This document shows, in pieces, positions 1 to 8,316 of a DNA stretch of 64,000 nt (positions are counted from its first letter, which is position 1; each line of letters starts with the position of its first letter). The notes under the pieces are model-generated. The model made no database searches and had not been told where the DNA came from. It was given only the letters and a program-made list of their open reading frames with translations. The DNA is from BOKV01 sp041739465 (GTDB lineage: Bacteria; Pseudomonadota; Alphaproteobacteria; Rhizobiales; Rhizobiaceae): NCBI GenBank assembly GCA_041739465.1, contig JBGSNX010000041.1, positions 1 to 64,000 of the forward strand, given 5' to 3'. A program made the translations under genes and the position numbers.

Positions 1-99
1 ACCGATAGATCTTGATAGGTCTTGGCTGGAATATTTTTGTTTTTCAGGTGGTTACGTCGTATTCTGGCGTAGTTTCGGATACTCTCGGATGGGCAAAAA
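1..99. other. Non-coding flank just 3' of guaA; possible attachment-site side
   Basis: This stretch holds no credible ORF and is more AT-rich than the genes around it. Read on the minus strand, just after the guaA stop, it shows a short direct repeat (ATCCGAGAGT then ATCCGAAACT, about 70-92). The 3' end of guaA is a known integration hotspot for genomic islands. The window starts here, so neither an integrase nor a second attachment copy can be seen. The att-site reading is only a suggestion. Confidence 0.25.
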
Positions 100-1656
100 T
101 TATTCCCACTCGATTGTCCCCGGCGGCTTGCTGGTCACGTCGTAGACGACACGGTTGATGCCGCGCACTTCGTTGATGATGCGCGTTGCGGCCTTGCCGA
201 GGAAGGCCATGTCGAAGGGATAGAAGTCGGCGGTCATGCCGTCAACGGAAGTCACCGCACGCAACGCCAGCACGAATTCATAGGTGCGCCCGTCGCCCAT
301 GACGCCAACCGTTTGCACCGGCAGAAGCACTGAAAAAGCCTGCCATATCTGGTCGTAAAGGCCGGCTTTGCGTATCTCGTCTAGATAGATGGCGTCGGCT
401 TGTTGTAGGATGGCGATCTTGTCGCGGGTCACCCCGCCCGGAAGGCGGATGGCAAGGCCGGGGCCGGGAAACGGATGGCGGCCTATGAAATGCTCCGGCA
501 GGCCCAGTTCGCGGCCGAGCGCGCGAACCTCGTCCTTGAACAATTCGCGCAGCGGCTCGACGAGCTTCATGTTCATGCGCTCTGGCAAACCGCCGACATT
601 GTGGTGGCTTTTGATCGTTACCGAAGGACCGCCCCTGAAAGACACGCTCTCGATGACGTCAGGATAGAGGGTGCCCTGGGCCAGGAAGTCTGCCCCGCCG
701 AGCTTCTTTGCTTCGGCTTCGAAAACCTCGATAAACAAGCGCCCGATCGTCTTGCGCTTGGTTTCCGGATCGGATTCGCCTTCAAGCGCATTGATGAACA
801 TGTCCGCGGCATCCACATGCACCAGCGCAATGTTGTATTTCTCACGGAACATGGCGACGACCTGCGCCGCCTCGTCCTTGCGCATCAGGCCATGGTCAAC
901 GAGGATGCAGGTAAGTTGATCCCCGACAGCTTCATGGATCAGCACCGCGGCAACCGACGAATCCACACCGCCGGAAAGCCCGCAGATCACCTTGCCATTG
1001 CCCACCTGCTCGCGGATCGCCGCAATGGATTTCGCCTTGTAGGCGGCCATCGACCAGTCGCCCTTCAGTCCGGCAATGTTGTGAACGAAGCTGGCAATGA
1101 GCTTTGCGCCGTCGGGCGTGTGAACCACCTCCGGGTGGAACATTGTTGTGTAGTATTTGCGCTTTTCGTCAGCGGCAATCGCAAACGGGGCATTGTCAGA
1201 CGTCGCCAGTACCTCGAAGCCTTCAGGCAGGATTGTCACCCTGTCGCCATGGCTCATCCAGACAGGATAGTCGCGGCCAACCTCCCAGATTCCTTCAAAC
1301 AACGGACTGGGCTTTAAAATCTTGACGTCGGCACGGCCGAACTCACGGTGATGGCCGCTTTCAACGCGCCCCCCCAATTGCTGGCAAAGGGTCTGCTGGC
1401 CATAGCAGATGGCAAGGATCGGAATGCCCGCCTCAATGACTTCCTGCGGAGCGCGAGGGCTGCCGGCTTCAGGCACGGAGGCCGGGCCGCCCGAAAAAAT
1501 CACTGCCTTCGGCTTGAGCTCTTCAAAACTTTGCAGCGCCTTTTGAAACGGCACGATCTGGCAGTAGACGCCGGTTTCGCGCACCCGGCGCGCGATCAAT
1601 TGCGTCACCTGGCTGCCAAAATCGATGATCAGGATGGTGTCTTGCGTTGGGGTCAT
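100..1656 (-). CDS. guaA: GMP synthase (glutamine-hydrolysing)
   Basis: Converts XMP to GMP with glutamine and ATP, the last step of guanine nucleotide synthesis, in the cytosol. At 518 residues it has normal family length. Residues 1-200 form a class I glutamine amidotransferase with nucleophile Cys84 in AICYGQQ and the His174/Glu176 pair in MFHPEV. Residues 228-234 (SGGVDSS) are the PP-loop of the ATP pyrophosphatase domain. The C-terminal dimerisation domain carries HPFPGPGLAIR and ends in KPPGTIEWE. The preceding pathway enzyme, guaB, lies on the same strand at 6685-8181. The start is the ATG at 1656. Confidence 0.98.
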   Translation of the reverse strand: MTPTQDTILIIDFGSQVTQLIARRVRETGVYCQIVPFQKALQSFEELKPKAVIFSGGPASVPEAGSPRAPQEVIEAGIPILAICYGQQTLCQQLGGRVESGHHREFGRADVKILKPSPLFEGIWEVGRDYPVWMSHGDRVTILPEGFEVLATSDNAPFAIAADEKRKYYTTMFHPEVVHTPDGAKLIASFVHNIAGLKGDWSMAAYKAKSIAAIREQVGNGKVICGLSGGVDSSVAAVLIHEAVGDQLTCILVDHGLMRKDEAAQVVAMFREKYNIALVHVDAADMFINALEGESDPETKRKTIGRLFIEVFEAEAKKLGGADFLAQGTLYPDVIESVSFRGGPSVTIKSHHNVGGLPERMNMKLVEPLRELFKDEVRALGRELGLPEHFIGRHPFPGPGLAIRLPGGVTRDKIAILQQADAIYLDEIRKAGLYDQIWQAFSVLLPVQTVGVMGDGRTYEFVLALRAVTSVDGMTADFYPFDMAFLGKAATRIINEVRGINRVVYDVTSKPPGTIEWE

Positions 1657-1752
1657 GGCGAGGCCTTAAAGAAACTTGTCCGCGCGCGCAACGGGGTGCG
1701 TGGGCGAAACCATTGCTGCCGGAACTTGCGCACCGGCAGCAATGGCGGTTGT

Positions 1753-2184
1753 TCAGCTGACAAGGCCGTCCAAAGTCGCCAGGATCGAGGTCCAGACCTT
1801 CTTGTGGCCGTCGCGGCTTGATTCACTGGTGAATTTCACCTGGGTCAGTTCGACATCGGTTGCCGCCTCTCCCGCCGGGGTAAATAGCAGCGTGACGACG
1901 CTGCCATCAGCGGCGAAGGGCGATTCCCATGTAAAGGCGATCTTGCTGTGGCGGTCGATGGCCAGATAGGTGCCGGCATGCGGCGTTTCCTTGTCTTTCT
2001 TGACGATGAACATGAAACGGCCACCGACCTTTGCATCGATCTCGGCGCGCGGAACGGTAAATCCGTCATCTGGCACCATGTATTTTGCCATCATTTCCGG
2101 GTTCAGCCATGCATCGAAAATCTTCTTGGCCGGCTGGTTGATGCGGCGGGTTACGGTCAGGCTCAGTTCGGTCATGTCACTCAT
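1753..2184 (-). CDS. SRPBCC/AHSA1-family protein
   Basis: A 143-residue single-domain protein of the START-like SRPBCC fold (AHSA1, Aha1 C-terminal type). The opening (TVTRRINQPAKKIFDAWLNP) and the WESPF segment near residue 85 are typical of this group. Its start overlaps the end of the upstream ArsR-type gene by 8 bp, so the two are very likely co-translated. ArsR plus SRPBCC pairs are common in Proteobacteria; the SRPBCC partner is often thought to bind a hydrophobic ligand, but the ligand here is unknown. A second ATG three codons in (2175) is an alternative start. Confidence 0.9.
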   Translation of the reverse strand: MSDMTELSLTVTRRINQPAKKIFDAWLNPEMMAKYMVPDDGFTVPRAEIDAKVGGRFMFIVKKDKETPHAGTYLAIDRHSKIAFTWESPFAADGSVVTLLFTPAGEAATDVELTQVKFTSESSRDGHKKVWTSILATLDGLVS

Positions 2185-2515
2185 CCTCGTTCAAAAGGTT
2201 GTCGAGTTTTTCTAGGCGTACTTCCCAGGTTGAACGCAGTCTCTTGAACCATGTGTCGACAAGCGCGACCGGCTCCAGTTCGGCACTGATCCAATGCACC
2301 CTGCCCGCCATTTTTCGCGATACCAGTCCTGCCGCCTCCAGCACCTTGATGTGCTTGGAAACCGCATTCAGGCTCATCTTGTAGTAGGCCGCCAGATCGG
2401 TCACCCGCGTCGGCCCTTCCTGCGCCAAGGTGGTGAGGATGGAACGGCGGGTTGGATCGCTTGCCGCTTTCAGAACTTCCGAAAGCCTTGTTTCATCGGA
2501 TTGTTGTTCAACCAT
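2177..2515 (-). CDS. ArsR-family winged-helix transcriptional regulator
   Basis: A 112-residue ArsR/SmtB-type repressor. The DNA-binding winged helix spans about residues 17-75, with SDPTRRSILTTLA as its first helices and MSLNAVSKHIKVLEAAG as the recognition region. I see no cysteine-rich metal site, so a metal sensor is unlikely. It is the first gene of a two-gene unit with the AHSA1 protein and probably autoregulates that unit. The AT-rich gap to mtnN (2516-2572) includes its promoter, though I could not assign boxes. Confidence 0.9.
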   Translation of the reverse strand: MVEQQSDETRLSEVLKAASDPTRRSILTTLAQEGPTRVTDLAAYYKMSLNAVSKHIKVLEAAGLVSRKMAGRVHWISAELEPVALVDTWFKRLRSTWEVRLEKLDNLLNEDE

Positions 2516-2572
2516 ATGGGTGAATATCCTGACGTCCGATAATTGTCAACCGTTTGGATGAATATTTATGAA

Positions 2573-3217
2573 CTAACCTGTACCGGCCAGATTGACTGAC
2601 CCGCTGGCAAGGCCGGCAACCAACTGGTCCACCGCCCCGGCCAGCTTTTCATCGATGACATGCAGATATTCGGTCCAGTCATCGATGTGGTTCACATCCA
2701 CCTTGCCATCGGAGATTCCGCGCAGGCCGATGAGTGGGATGGAAAAATGCATGGAAACCCGCTTGAGCGCGAACGTCTCCATGTCGACCATGTCGGCGTC
2801 GATGGCGTCGTAGCCTGACCCTGAGACAATATTTGCGCCGGTGGAAAGCCGCGCGGTCTTGATGCCGGGGATCAGCGGAGCCAGCGGCAAGGCTTTCGGC
2901 AGGTCGAGGAAAGGGGTCAATCCTCTTTCAAAGCCAAAGGCGCTGGCGTCCATGTCGCGGTAGGAAACGGAGGACGCCTGATAGATTTCAGTCTGCTCAA
3001 GGGTGCGCGACCCGGCCGAACCCAGCGACACGATGAGGTCCGGCAATTCGCCCGCCACCTTGCTGCTGCCGAGGAAGGCGGCAAGGTGCAGTGCCGCTTC
3101 CACCGGACCAACTCCGGTCATCAAAGGATCGATGCGGGCCTGCAGATGTTCGCCATATTCAGCTTTAGCCGCCATGACATGGAGAATGTTGAGGCCAGAG
3201 ACAGACTTCAATTGCAC
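2573..3217 (-). CDS. mtnN: 5'-methylthioadenosine/S-adenosylhomocysteine nucleosidase-like phosphorylase
   Basis: Predicted to cleave the N-glycosidic bond of MTA and/or S-adenosylhomocysteine, recycling by-products of SAM use. The 214-residue protein belongs to the PNP/UDP phosphorylase superfamily. It shows the Met-Glu pair that contacts ribose (DMVDMETFA, about residue 145) and the purine-binding Asp in RGISDGK (about 167). The N-terminus is a little divergent from E. coli MtnN, so the exact substrate is inferred. It is transcribed divergently from the secreted protein at 3289. Confidence 0.82.
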   Translation of the reverse strand: MQLKSVSGLNILHVMAAKAEYGEHLQARIDPLMTGVGPVEAALHLAAFLGSSKVAGELPDLIVSLGSAGSRTLEQTEIYQASSVSYRDMDASAFGFERGLTPFLDLPKALPLAPLIPGIKTARLSTGANIVSGSGYDAIDADMVDMETFALKRVSMHFSIPLIGLRGISDGKVDVNHIDDWTEYLHVIDEKLAGAVDQLVAGLASGSVNLAGTG

Positions 3218-3288
3218 ATGATTTTCCTTGGCAAGTCACCCAAAAACGCGTTTTCTTGGAGAAAGAGGAAAACGCGGAAACCACAACC

Positions 3289-3729
3289 ATGTCCATGCAA
3301 AAAGCCCTGTTTGCCACAGGCTTTGTGATCTTTGCAATTTCGCTGGGGATCCGGTCCAATGCCTTCGCGCAGGAATGCGCCAGCACGTATCTCGACCACA
3401 ATGGCAGCCAGATGCGGGCCGATCTGTGCGGCAGCGACCTGTTCATCTACTACGACAATCCGCGCCCCGGGATCCGCAAACTTGGCGTTGCGTCGGGAAC
3501 CCTGCTCTTTGACGGTGTTGTCAGCCAGCTTAATGGCATTACCTTCATCGAGGGCAATGCAAGGGTTTTCAAAGCCGGGTGCGGCGAGGCCGAGTTCCGG
3601 GTCGAAGGTGGATATGCCCAACCGCAAGGAAATGGTCCGGCACCGATTTATCTGGCAGGCGTCGCACCGGTTCGCAATTCCAGTTGCAAGGTCACTGGCC
3701 AGCGCAACGAGACGCTCGACTTCAACTGA
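3289..3729 (+). CDS. Secreted protein of unknown function
   Basis: I do not recognise the family. The 146-residue product starts with a clear signal peptide (hydrophobic core after Lys5, likely cleavage after AFA near residue 27). Four cysteines in the mature part could form two disulfides. The mature part is small and probably beta-rich, and likely periplasmic. I chose the ATG at 3289, which has a GGAAA box about 10 bp upstream, because it begins the signal peptide; the frame is open back to 3256 without a better site. It converges on the tspO gene. Confidence 0.72.
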   Translation: MSMQKALFATGFVIFAISLGIRSNAFAQECASTYLDHNGSQMRADLCGSDLFIYYDNPRPGIRKLGVASGTLLFDGVVSQLNGITFIEGNARVFKAGCGEAEFRVEGGYAQPQGNGPAPIYLAGVAPVRNSSCKVTGQRNETLDFN

Positions 3730-3746
3730 AAATCCTTGCGTCGCAA

Positions 3747-4226
3747 TCAGACTGCGGCTCGGGTTGCGTACTGCGGATTGAGCCTGATGATTGAAAAGTT
3801 GAGGTATGAGGCGAACATGCCCCAGGCAGCATAGGGCATGAAAAGCAGCGCTGCCGTGCGTTCTACCGGCCACGCAAGGACGATGAATGCCACGACGCTC
3901 AGTACAAGTCCTATGACCACCACAAAGCCTTCCTGCGGGCGTTTCCAGCGGAAGAAAACGATGCTCCATGCACCGTTGAACACCAATTGTGAAAACCAGG
4001 CCGCCATCAGCCAAAACGCCATGGAAGAATGCCAGGCGATCGCGCCTGCCAAGCCTATCAGCACGTAGAGCACGGTCCACGCGACCGGAAAGAGCCAGTC
4101 CGGCGGGTTCAACTTCGATTTGCGAAGCGATTTGTACCAGGGGCCGGGCGGCGACATGAGCGCGCTGGTAAAACCAACCGCAAACATGATGCCAATCATT
4201 GCGGCAATGGTCGGCCATGGGGTCAT
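3747..4226 (-). CDS. tspO: TspO/MBR-family tryptophan-rich sensory protein
   Basis: An integral membrane protein of 159 residues with five predicted membrane helices, the hallmark of the TspO/peripheral benzodiazepine receptor family, which bind porphyrins and related ligands. Family signatures visible are PPDWLFPVAWTVLY (about 41-54), NGAWSIVFF (about 84) and PYAAWGMFASYLN (about 131). Its ATG overlaps the stop of the upstream cyclic-nucleotide-binding gene (ATGA), so the two are coupled, which hints at a shared signalling role. Confidence 0.93.
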   Translation of the reverse strand: MTPWPTIAAMIGIMFAVGFTSALMSPPGPWYKSLRKSKLNPPDWLFPVAWTVLYVLIGLAGAIAWHSSMAFWLMAAWFSQLVFNGAWSIVFFRWKRPQEGFVVVIGLVLSVVAFIVLAWPVERTAALLFMPYAAWGMFASYLNFSIIRLNPQYATRAAV

Positions 4227-4954
4227 GCGGTTTTCTCTTCCCTTTTCCTGACAGCCCTGCTGCCGGGTTTGGCCAGGCGGGTATGAAAATCTGTGTTGGT
4301 CTTCACAAGCTTGTCGACAAGGTTGCGGTTGAAGCCGCTTTCCAGAGCATTGCGAACATCGGTGTTCTTTTCAAGAAATGCCTTCAAGGCAACCCGATCA
4401 AAGCAAAGATACCGCAACGGGGTCACGGTTGTGACAGTCGCCGTCGCCGACTTGCCGGTAAGATAACTCATTTCGCCAAGAAAATCACCCGGTCCGACCA
4501 TGCCAATTTGACGACCGGATCGCTGCACCCGAGCGGTGCCGTTGACGACGTAATACAGGCCCGGAGGCGTGGTTTCTTCCTCGATCACGACCATCCCGTC
4601 CGAAACTTCTGTCCAGGCACCCAGTTTCATCAGCTTGCGTGATTGTGCGCGCTCGACACCTGGCAGCACCGCATCGATGAATCCCTGTTCTTCCAAGCTG
4701 AAACGGCCACGCCGGTTTTCCACAAAGATGATCAGAAGCTGGATGGCGTTGACCAGCGTGAAGACCACTTCCCAAAACAGGCTGACCGAATCCGCCTGCG
4801 AGTAATAATATCCGGCAGAGAACATGCCGGCCGAGATCGCCATCAAACGCAAATAGACCATTCGCCGCATCAGCATGGAGCCGATGAGGAGCATGTAGGA
4901 GAGATGGCCGGCCAAATTGGCCGGATCGACAAATGCCGTGTAAAATTGCTGCAT
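4223..4954 (-). CDS. Popeye-like membrane protein with cyclic-nucleotide-binding domain
   Basis: A 243-residue protein built like animal POPDC proteins. A short N-terminal segment is followed by three membrane helices within about residues 12-78 and a soluble cyclic-nucleotide-binding beta-roll (about 95-215). The phosphate-binding cassette reads GEMSYLTGKSATATV: it keeps Gly-Glu but lacks the canonical Arg, as in other Popeye-type sites. The tail is basic. The start at 4954 (MQQFYTAF) puts the first helix near the N-terminus; the longer frame to 4999 adds an unlikely basic stretch. It overlaps tspO by 4 bp. The ligand (cAMP or other) is not shown by the sequence. Confidence 0.8.
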   Translation of the reverse strand: MQQFYTAFVDPANLAGHLSYMLLIGSMLMRRMVYLRLMAISAGMFSAGYYYSQADSVSLFWEVVFTLVNAIQLLIIFVENRRGRFSLEEQGFIDAVLPGVERAQSRKLMKLGAWTEVSDGMVVIEEETTPPGLYYVVNGTARVQRSGRQIGMVGPGDFLGEMSYLTGKSATATVTTVTPLRYLCFDRVALKAFLEKNTDVRNALESGFNRNLVDKLVKTNTDFHTRLAKPGSRAVRKREEKTA

Positions 4955-4970
4955 GTGAACCCGTGATCCC

Positions 4971-6251
4971 CTATGCGGCGGAGCGCGCAAGACCAGCAAT
5001 GAAGAAGCCGTCGGTCTTTGCCCCCAATGGTGTCAGGGTCACCTTAGTGTCGTCAACGTCATCGCGGTGTGCCAAATCACACAGGTTTCCAAGGGGAAGC
5101 CGCGTGGGGGAAAATTCACTGTGCAGTGACAGGAAATGCGCAATCCGGTCGGCGTTTTCCTGTGGCAAGAGCGAGCATGTCACGTAGATCAGCCGTCCGC
5201 CCGGCTTGACGAACCGGGCAGCGCTGCCAAGCACTTCATCCTGCTCGGCAATGCGAAGTTCAAGGTTGCGCTCGTCTAGCCGCCATTTTGAATCGGGCCT
5301 CCTACGCCATGTACCTGAACCGGTGCATGGCGCATCGACCAGCACGCAGTCCATTTTTCCAACCAATGCCTCAAGCTCATTGGTTCTGGCATGAACCTGC
5401 ACATTGCGGGTGCCCGCCCGTTTCAGCCGCTCGAAGATCGGGGCCAGACGATTGCGGTCTGCATCATGGGCGTGAACCTGGCCGCGATTGTCCATTTGCG
5501 CGGCAAGTGCCAGCGTCTTGCCGCCGGCGCCTGCGCAAAAATCCAAAACCTGTTCGCCGGGCGCTGCACCCGCCAGCAGGGCCGCAGCCTGGCTGCCGCA
5601 ATCCTGCACCTCAAACCAGCCTTTCTGGTAAGCAGGTTCGGCCTGGACATTTGGCAGGCGGGCATCGCGCACTCCCGCATCAATGCGGATGGCGTCCTTG
5701 CTGATCGGACCTGCGTGCGCGGCTGTGCGATCCAACTGGCGAATAATTTTTTCGCGGTCGGCTTTCAGCCGATTGGCGCGGAGGTCAAGCGGCGGCCGTT
5801 CGCCCAACGCTGCTGCCTCGGCAACCCAGTTCGTACCAAATGCTCTTTCGAAATGGGGCACACACCATTGCGGAATGTCGGCCCGAACCCAATCCTGCGC
5901 CAGCGAAAGATCAACCTCGATGCAACGCGTCATGACATCAGGGTCCGGCAAAGCGGGCGCAAATTTGTCACCGTCAAAAGCCTGTGCCAATTGTTCGGGT
6001 GAATAGGCCCATTGCCGCAGCAATGTTGCAAGAACCAGCGATGTGCTGTCTTCGGCACCGATGGCGAAGGCCTGCGAAGCCTTCTTGCGCAAAGTGTCAT
6101 AGACAATGTTTCCCATGGCCGAGCGGTCGCCGCCACCTGCAAAGCGGTGGGCCAAGCCCCAGTCCCGCAAAGCTTCAGACGCCGGCCGTTTTCGCGTATC
6201 GATGTTGTCGAGAACCTCGATTGCTGCTTGTACCCTGCCACCAAGTCGCAT
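4971..6251 (-). CDS. rsmB: RsmB-type 16S rRNA (cytosine-C5) methyltransferase
   Basis: SAM-dependent RNA m5C methyltransferase of the NOL1/NOP2/RsmB family, 426 residues. The N-terminal NusB-like region is followed by the Rossmann fold with DFCAGAGGKTL (SAM site, about 238), DAPCTGSGTWRRRPD (motif IV with a conserved Cys) and VTCSLLPQEN (motif VI, catalytic Cys). It sits between guaB and guaA on the same strand, 3 bp from the MAPEG gene and therefore probably co-transcribed with it. The exact target base (C967 by analogy) is inferred. Confidence 0.92.
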   Translation of the reverse strand: MRLGGRVQAAIEVLDNIDTRKRPASEALRDWGLAHRFAGGGDRSAMGNIVYDTLRKKASQAFAIGAEDSTSLVLATLLRQWAYSPEQLAQAFDGDKFAPALPDPDVMTRCIEVDLSLAQDWVRADIPQWCVPHFERAFGTNWVAEAAALGERPPLDLRANRLKADREKIIRQLDRTAAHAGPISKDAIRIDAGVRDARLPNVQAEPAYQKGWFEVQDCGSQAAALLAGAAPGEQVLDFCAGAGGKTLALAAQMDNRGQVHAHDADRNRLAPIFERLKRAGTRNVQVHARTNELEALVGKMDCVLVDAPCTGSGTWRRRPDSKWRLDERNLELRIAEQDEVLGSAARFVKPGGRLIYVTCSLLPQENADRIAHFLSLHSEFSPTRLPLGNLCDLAHRDDVDDTKVTLTPLGAKTDGFFIAGLARSAA

Positions 6252-6254
6252 GTT

Positions 6255-6674
6255 CTAGATCACGCCGGCGAGGACAAGAAGATTGACGATCCAGAACACT
6301 AGCAAAACCAACAGCGCGGCGGAAAACATCGGACGACGCAGGCGCAAATTGTTGCTGGTTACGTGAATGGCGACATGCGCAAGCTTGAGCACCAGAAACG
6401 CGAAGGCCAACGCAATCGTCAGTCCGGATGCGGCATCGCTGACAAAAGCTGTCAGACACGCAGCATAGAACAGGACGCCGGTTTCATTCTGGTTGCGAAT
6501 GGCGTTCGAGAATTTGAGGCTCTCTTCGGGCTCTTCCCGATTGTAACGATAGACCGAGGCGCGAACCTTGCCCTCGACTACGCTTTTGACACGGACCTGA
6601 CCCATCGGAAAGTAGAGCAGCATCGTTGCAATTGCATGCAACGCCATTGGTATCAACAGCAGATTGGCGTCCAT
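6255..6674 (-). CDS. MAPEG-family membrane protein
   Basis: A 139-residue integral membrane protein with four predicted helices and the MAPEG signature (RNQNETGVLFYAACLTAF, about residues 61-78). MAPEG proteins include microsomal glutathione transferases and leukotriene synthases; the bacterial members are mostly uncharacterised, so no substrate is assigned. It lies 10 bp after guaB and 3 bp before rsmB, so the three are likely one transcript. Confidence 0.9.
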   Translation of the reverse strand: MDANLLLIPMALHAIATMLLYFPMGQVRVKSVVEGKVRASVYRYNREEPEESLKFSNAIRNQNETGVLFYAACLTAFVSDAASGLTIALAFAFLVLKLAHVAIHVTSNNLRLRRPMFSAALLVLLVFWIVNLLVLAGVI

Positions 6675-6684
6675 TTTTCAGTCC

Positions 6685-8181
6685 TCACGCATTGCGGTGG
6701 TAGTTGGGGCTTTCGCGGGTAATTGTCACGCCGTGCGCATGGCTTTCGGCAAGTCCGGCATTGGTAATCCGCACAAAGGTGGCTTTTTCCTGAAATTCGG
6801 CAAGGTTTGCTCCGCCGACATAGCCCATCGCTGCCCTGAGGCCTCCCGCCAACTGGTGAACAACCGCACCAACCGGCCCCTTGTAGGCGACCTGACCTTC
6901 AATGCCTTCGGGTACCAGTTTCAACGCATCGCGAACTTCCGCCTGAAAATAGCGGTCTGCCGAGCCGCGGGCCATCGCCCCGACCGAACCCATGCCGCGA
7001 TACGCCTTGAAGGAGCGCCCCTGATGCAAATAGACGTCGCCCGGGCTTTCTTCGGTTCCAGCCAGCAACGACCCCACCATGACTGCAGAAGCACCGGCCG
7101 CAATTGCCTTGGCAAGATCGCCCGAGTACTTGATGCCACCATCGGCAATTACCGGTATTCCGGATTTCTGGGCGCGCTCGACACAGGCAAGGATTGCCGA
7201 AAACTGCGGCACGCCCACGCCCGCCACGATGCGGGTGGTGCAGATGGAGCCTGGGCCAATGCCCACCTTGACCGCGTCGGCACCTGAATCAATCAAAGCC
7301 TGCGCCCCGTCGGCGGTTGCGACATTGCCCGCGATGATCCGAACAGCGTTGGAAAGTTTCTTGATCCTGGCAACGGCATCCAGAACACGTTGTGAATGGC
7401 CGTGCGCCGTGTCGACGACAATGACGTCCACGCCGGCGTCAAGCAGTCTCTCCGCCCGCTCAAAGCCGTCATCGCCCACGGAAGTTGCCGCTGCTGCACG
7501 CAACCTTCCTTGGGCATCCTTGGCGGCATCGGGATGCATCTGCGATTTTTCGATGTCCTTGACGGTGATGAGACCGGTGCAACGGTTTTGCTCGTCAACC
7601 ACCACAAGCTTTTCAATGCGGTGCTGGTGCAACAGCCGCTTTGCTTCTTCCTGGCTGACCGAATCGCGAACCGTGACCAGCCGCTCTTTTGTCATCAATT
7701 CGCTGACTTTCTGGCGGGGATCGGAGGCAAATCGCACGTCACGGTTGGTCAAAATGCCAACCAGTTTTCCTGGCTTGCCCGATGCAGCATTTTCAACAAC
7801 GGGAATGCCGGAAATCGAATGAACTTTCATCAGGTCGAGCGCATCGCGCAAGGTGGCATCCGGCCCGATGGTGACAGGGTTGACCACCATTCCGGACTCA
7901 AATTTCTTGACCTGACGGACCTGTTCAGCCTGTTCGGCAGGTGTCAGATTGCGGTGGATGACGCCCAGTCCGCCGGCTTGCGCCATGGCAATCGCCAGCC
8001 GGAATTCGGTGACGGTATCCATTGCTGCCGAAATGATCGGCAGGTTGAGATCGATGTCGCGGGCGATGCGGGTAGCGATGCTGGTTTCGCCGGGCATGAC
8101 AAACGAATGCCCCGGCTGAAGCAGCACGTCATCAAATGTGAGGGCAAGATCGCCGGTGGGCGTTTCGACGATGCGGGACAT
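6685..8181 (-). CDS. guaB: IMP dehydrogenase
   Basis: Oxidises IMP to XMP with NAD+, the committed step of guanine nucleotide synthesis. The 498-residue protein has a TIM barrel interrupted by two CBS domains (about 95-205). The active-site loop GIGPGSICTTR (catalytic Cys) and the phosphate-binding MVGSLLAGTEESPG are both intact. I start it at the ATG at 8181 (MSRIVETP), which has an AGGA box 8 bp upstream; the frame stays open to 8271 but the extra 30 residues do not look conserved. guaA lies downstream on the same strand. Confidence 0.97.
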   Translation of the reverse strand: MSRIVETPTGDLALTFDDVLLQPGHSFVMPGETSIATRIARDIDLNLPIISAAMDTVTEFRLAIAMAQAGGLGVIHRNLTPAEQAEQVRQVKKFESGMVVNPVTIGPDATLRDALDLMKVHSISGIPVVENAASGKPGKLVGILTNRDVRFASDPRQKVSELMTKERLVTVRDSVSQEEAKRLLHQHRIEKLVVVDEQNRCTGLITVKDIEKSQMHPDAAKDAQGRLRAAAATSVGDDGFERAERLLDAGVDVIVVDTAHGHSQRVLDAVARIKKLSNAVRIIAGNVATADGAQALIDSGADAVKVGIGPGSICTTRIVAGVGVPQFSAILACVERAQKSGIPVIADGGIKYSGDLAKAIAAGASAVMVGSLLAGTEESPGDVYLHQGRSFKAYRGMGSVGAMARGSADRYFQAEVRDALKLVPEGIEGQVAYKGPVGAVVHQLAGGLRAAMGYVGGANLAEFQEKATFVRITNAGLAESHAHGVTITRESPNYHRNA

Positions 8182-8316
8182 GGCCAATCCTGTCGGTAGG
8201 AGGTTGCCGCGCCGGTTGCGCTGGCGATTGAATTGGCAATTGGCGTTAGCATGCCCCCCAAAGGGATGCAAAGGGAATTGGCCCTTGGTCCACCGCCAGA
8301 TGAGCGTGCGGCTGGT

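Noticed and set aside
475..1317. 280-residue plus-strand frame inside guaA
   Set aside because: guaA on the minus strand is certain; this is its antisense shadow with no domain or start signal.
3208..4218. 336-residue minus-strand frame over the secreted protein and tspO
   Set aside because: It overlaps two better-supported genes and its translation has no recognisable domain.
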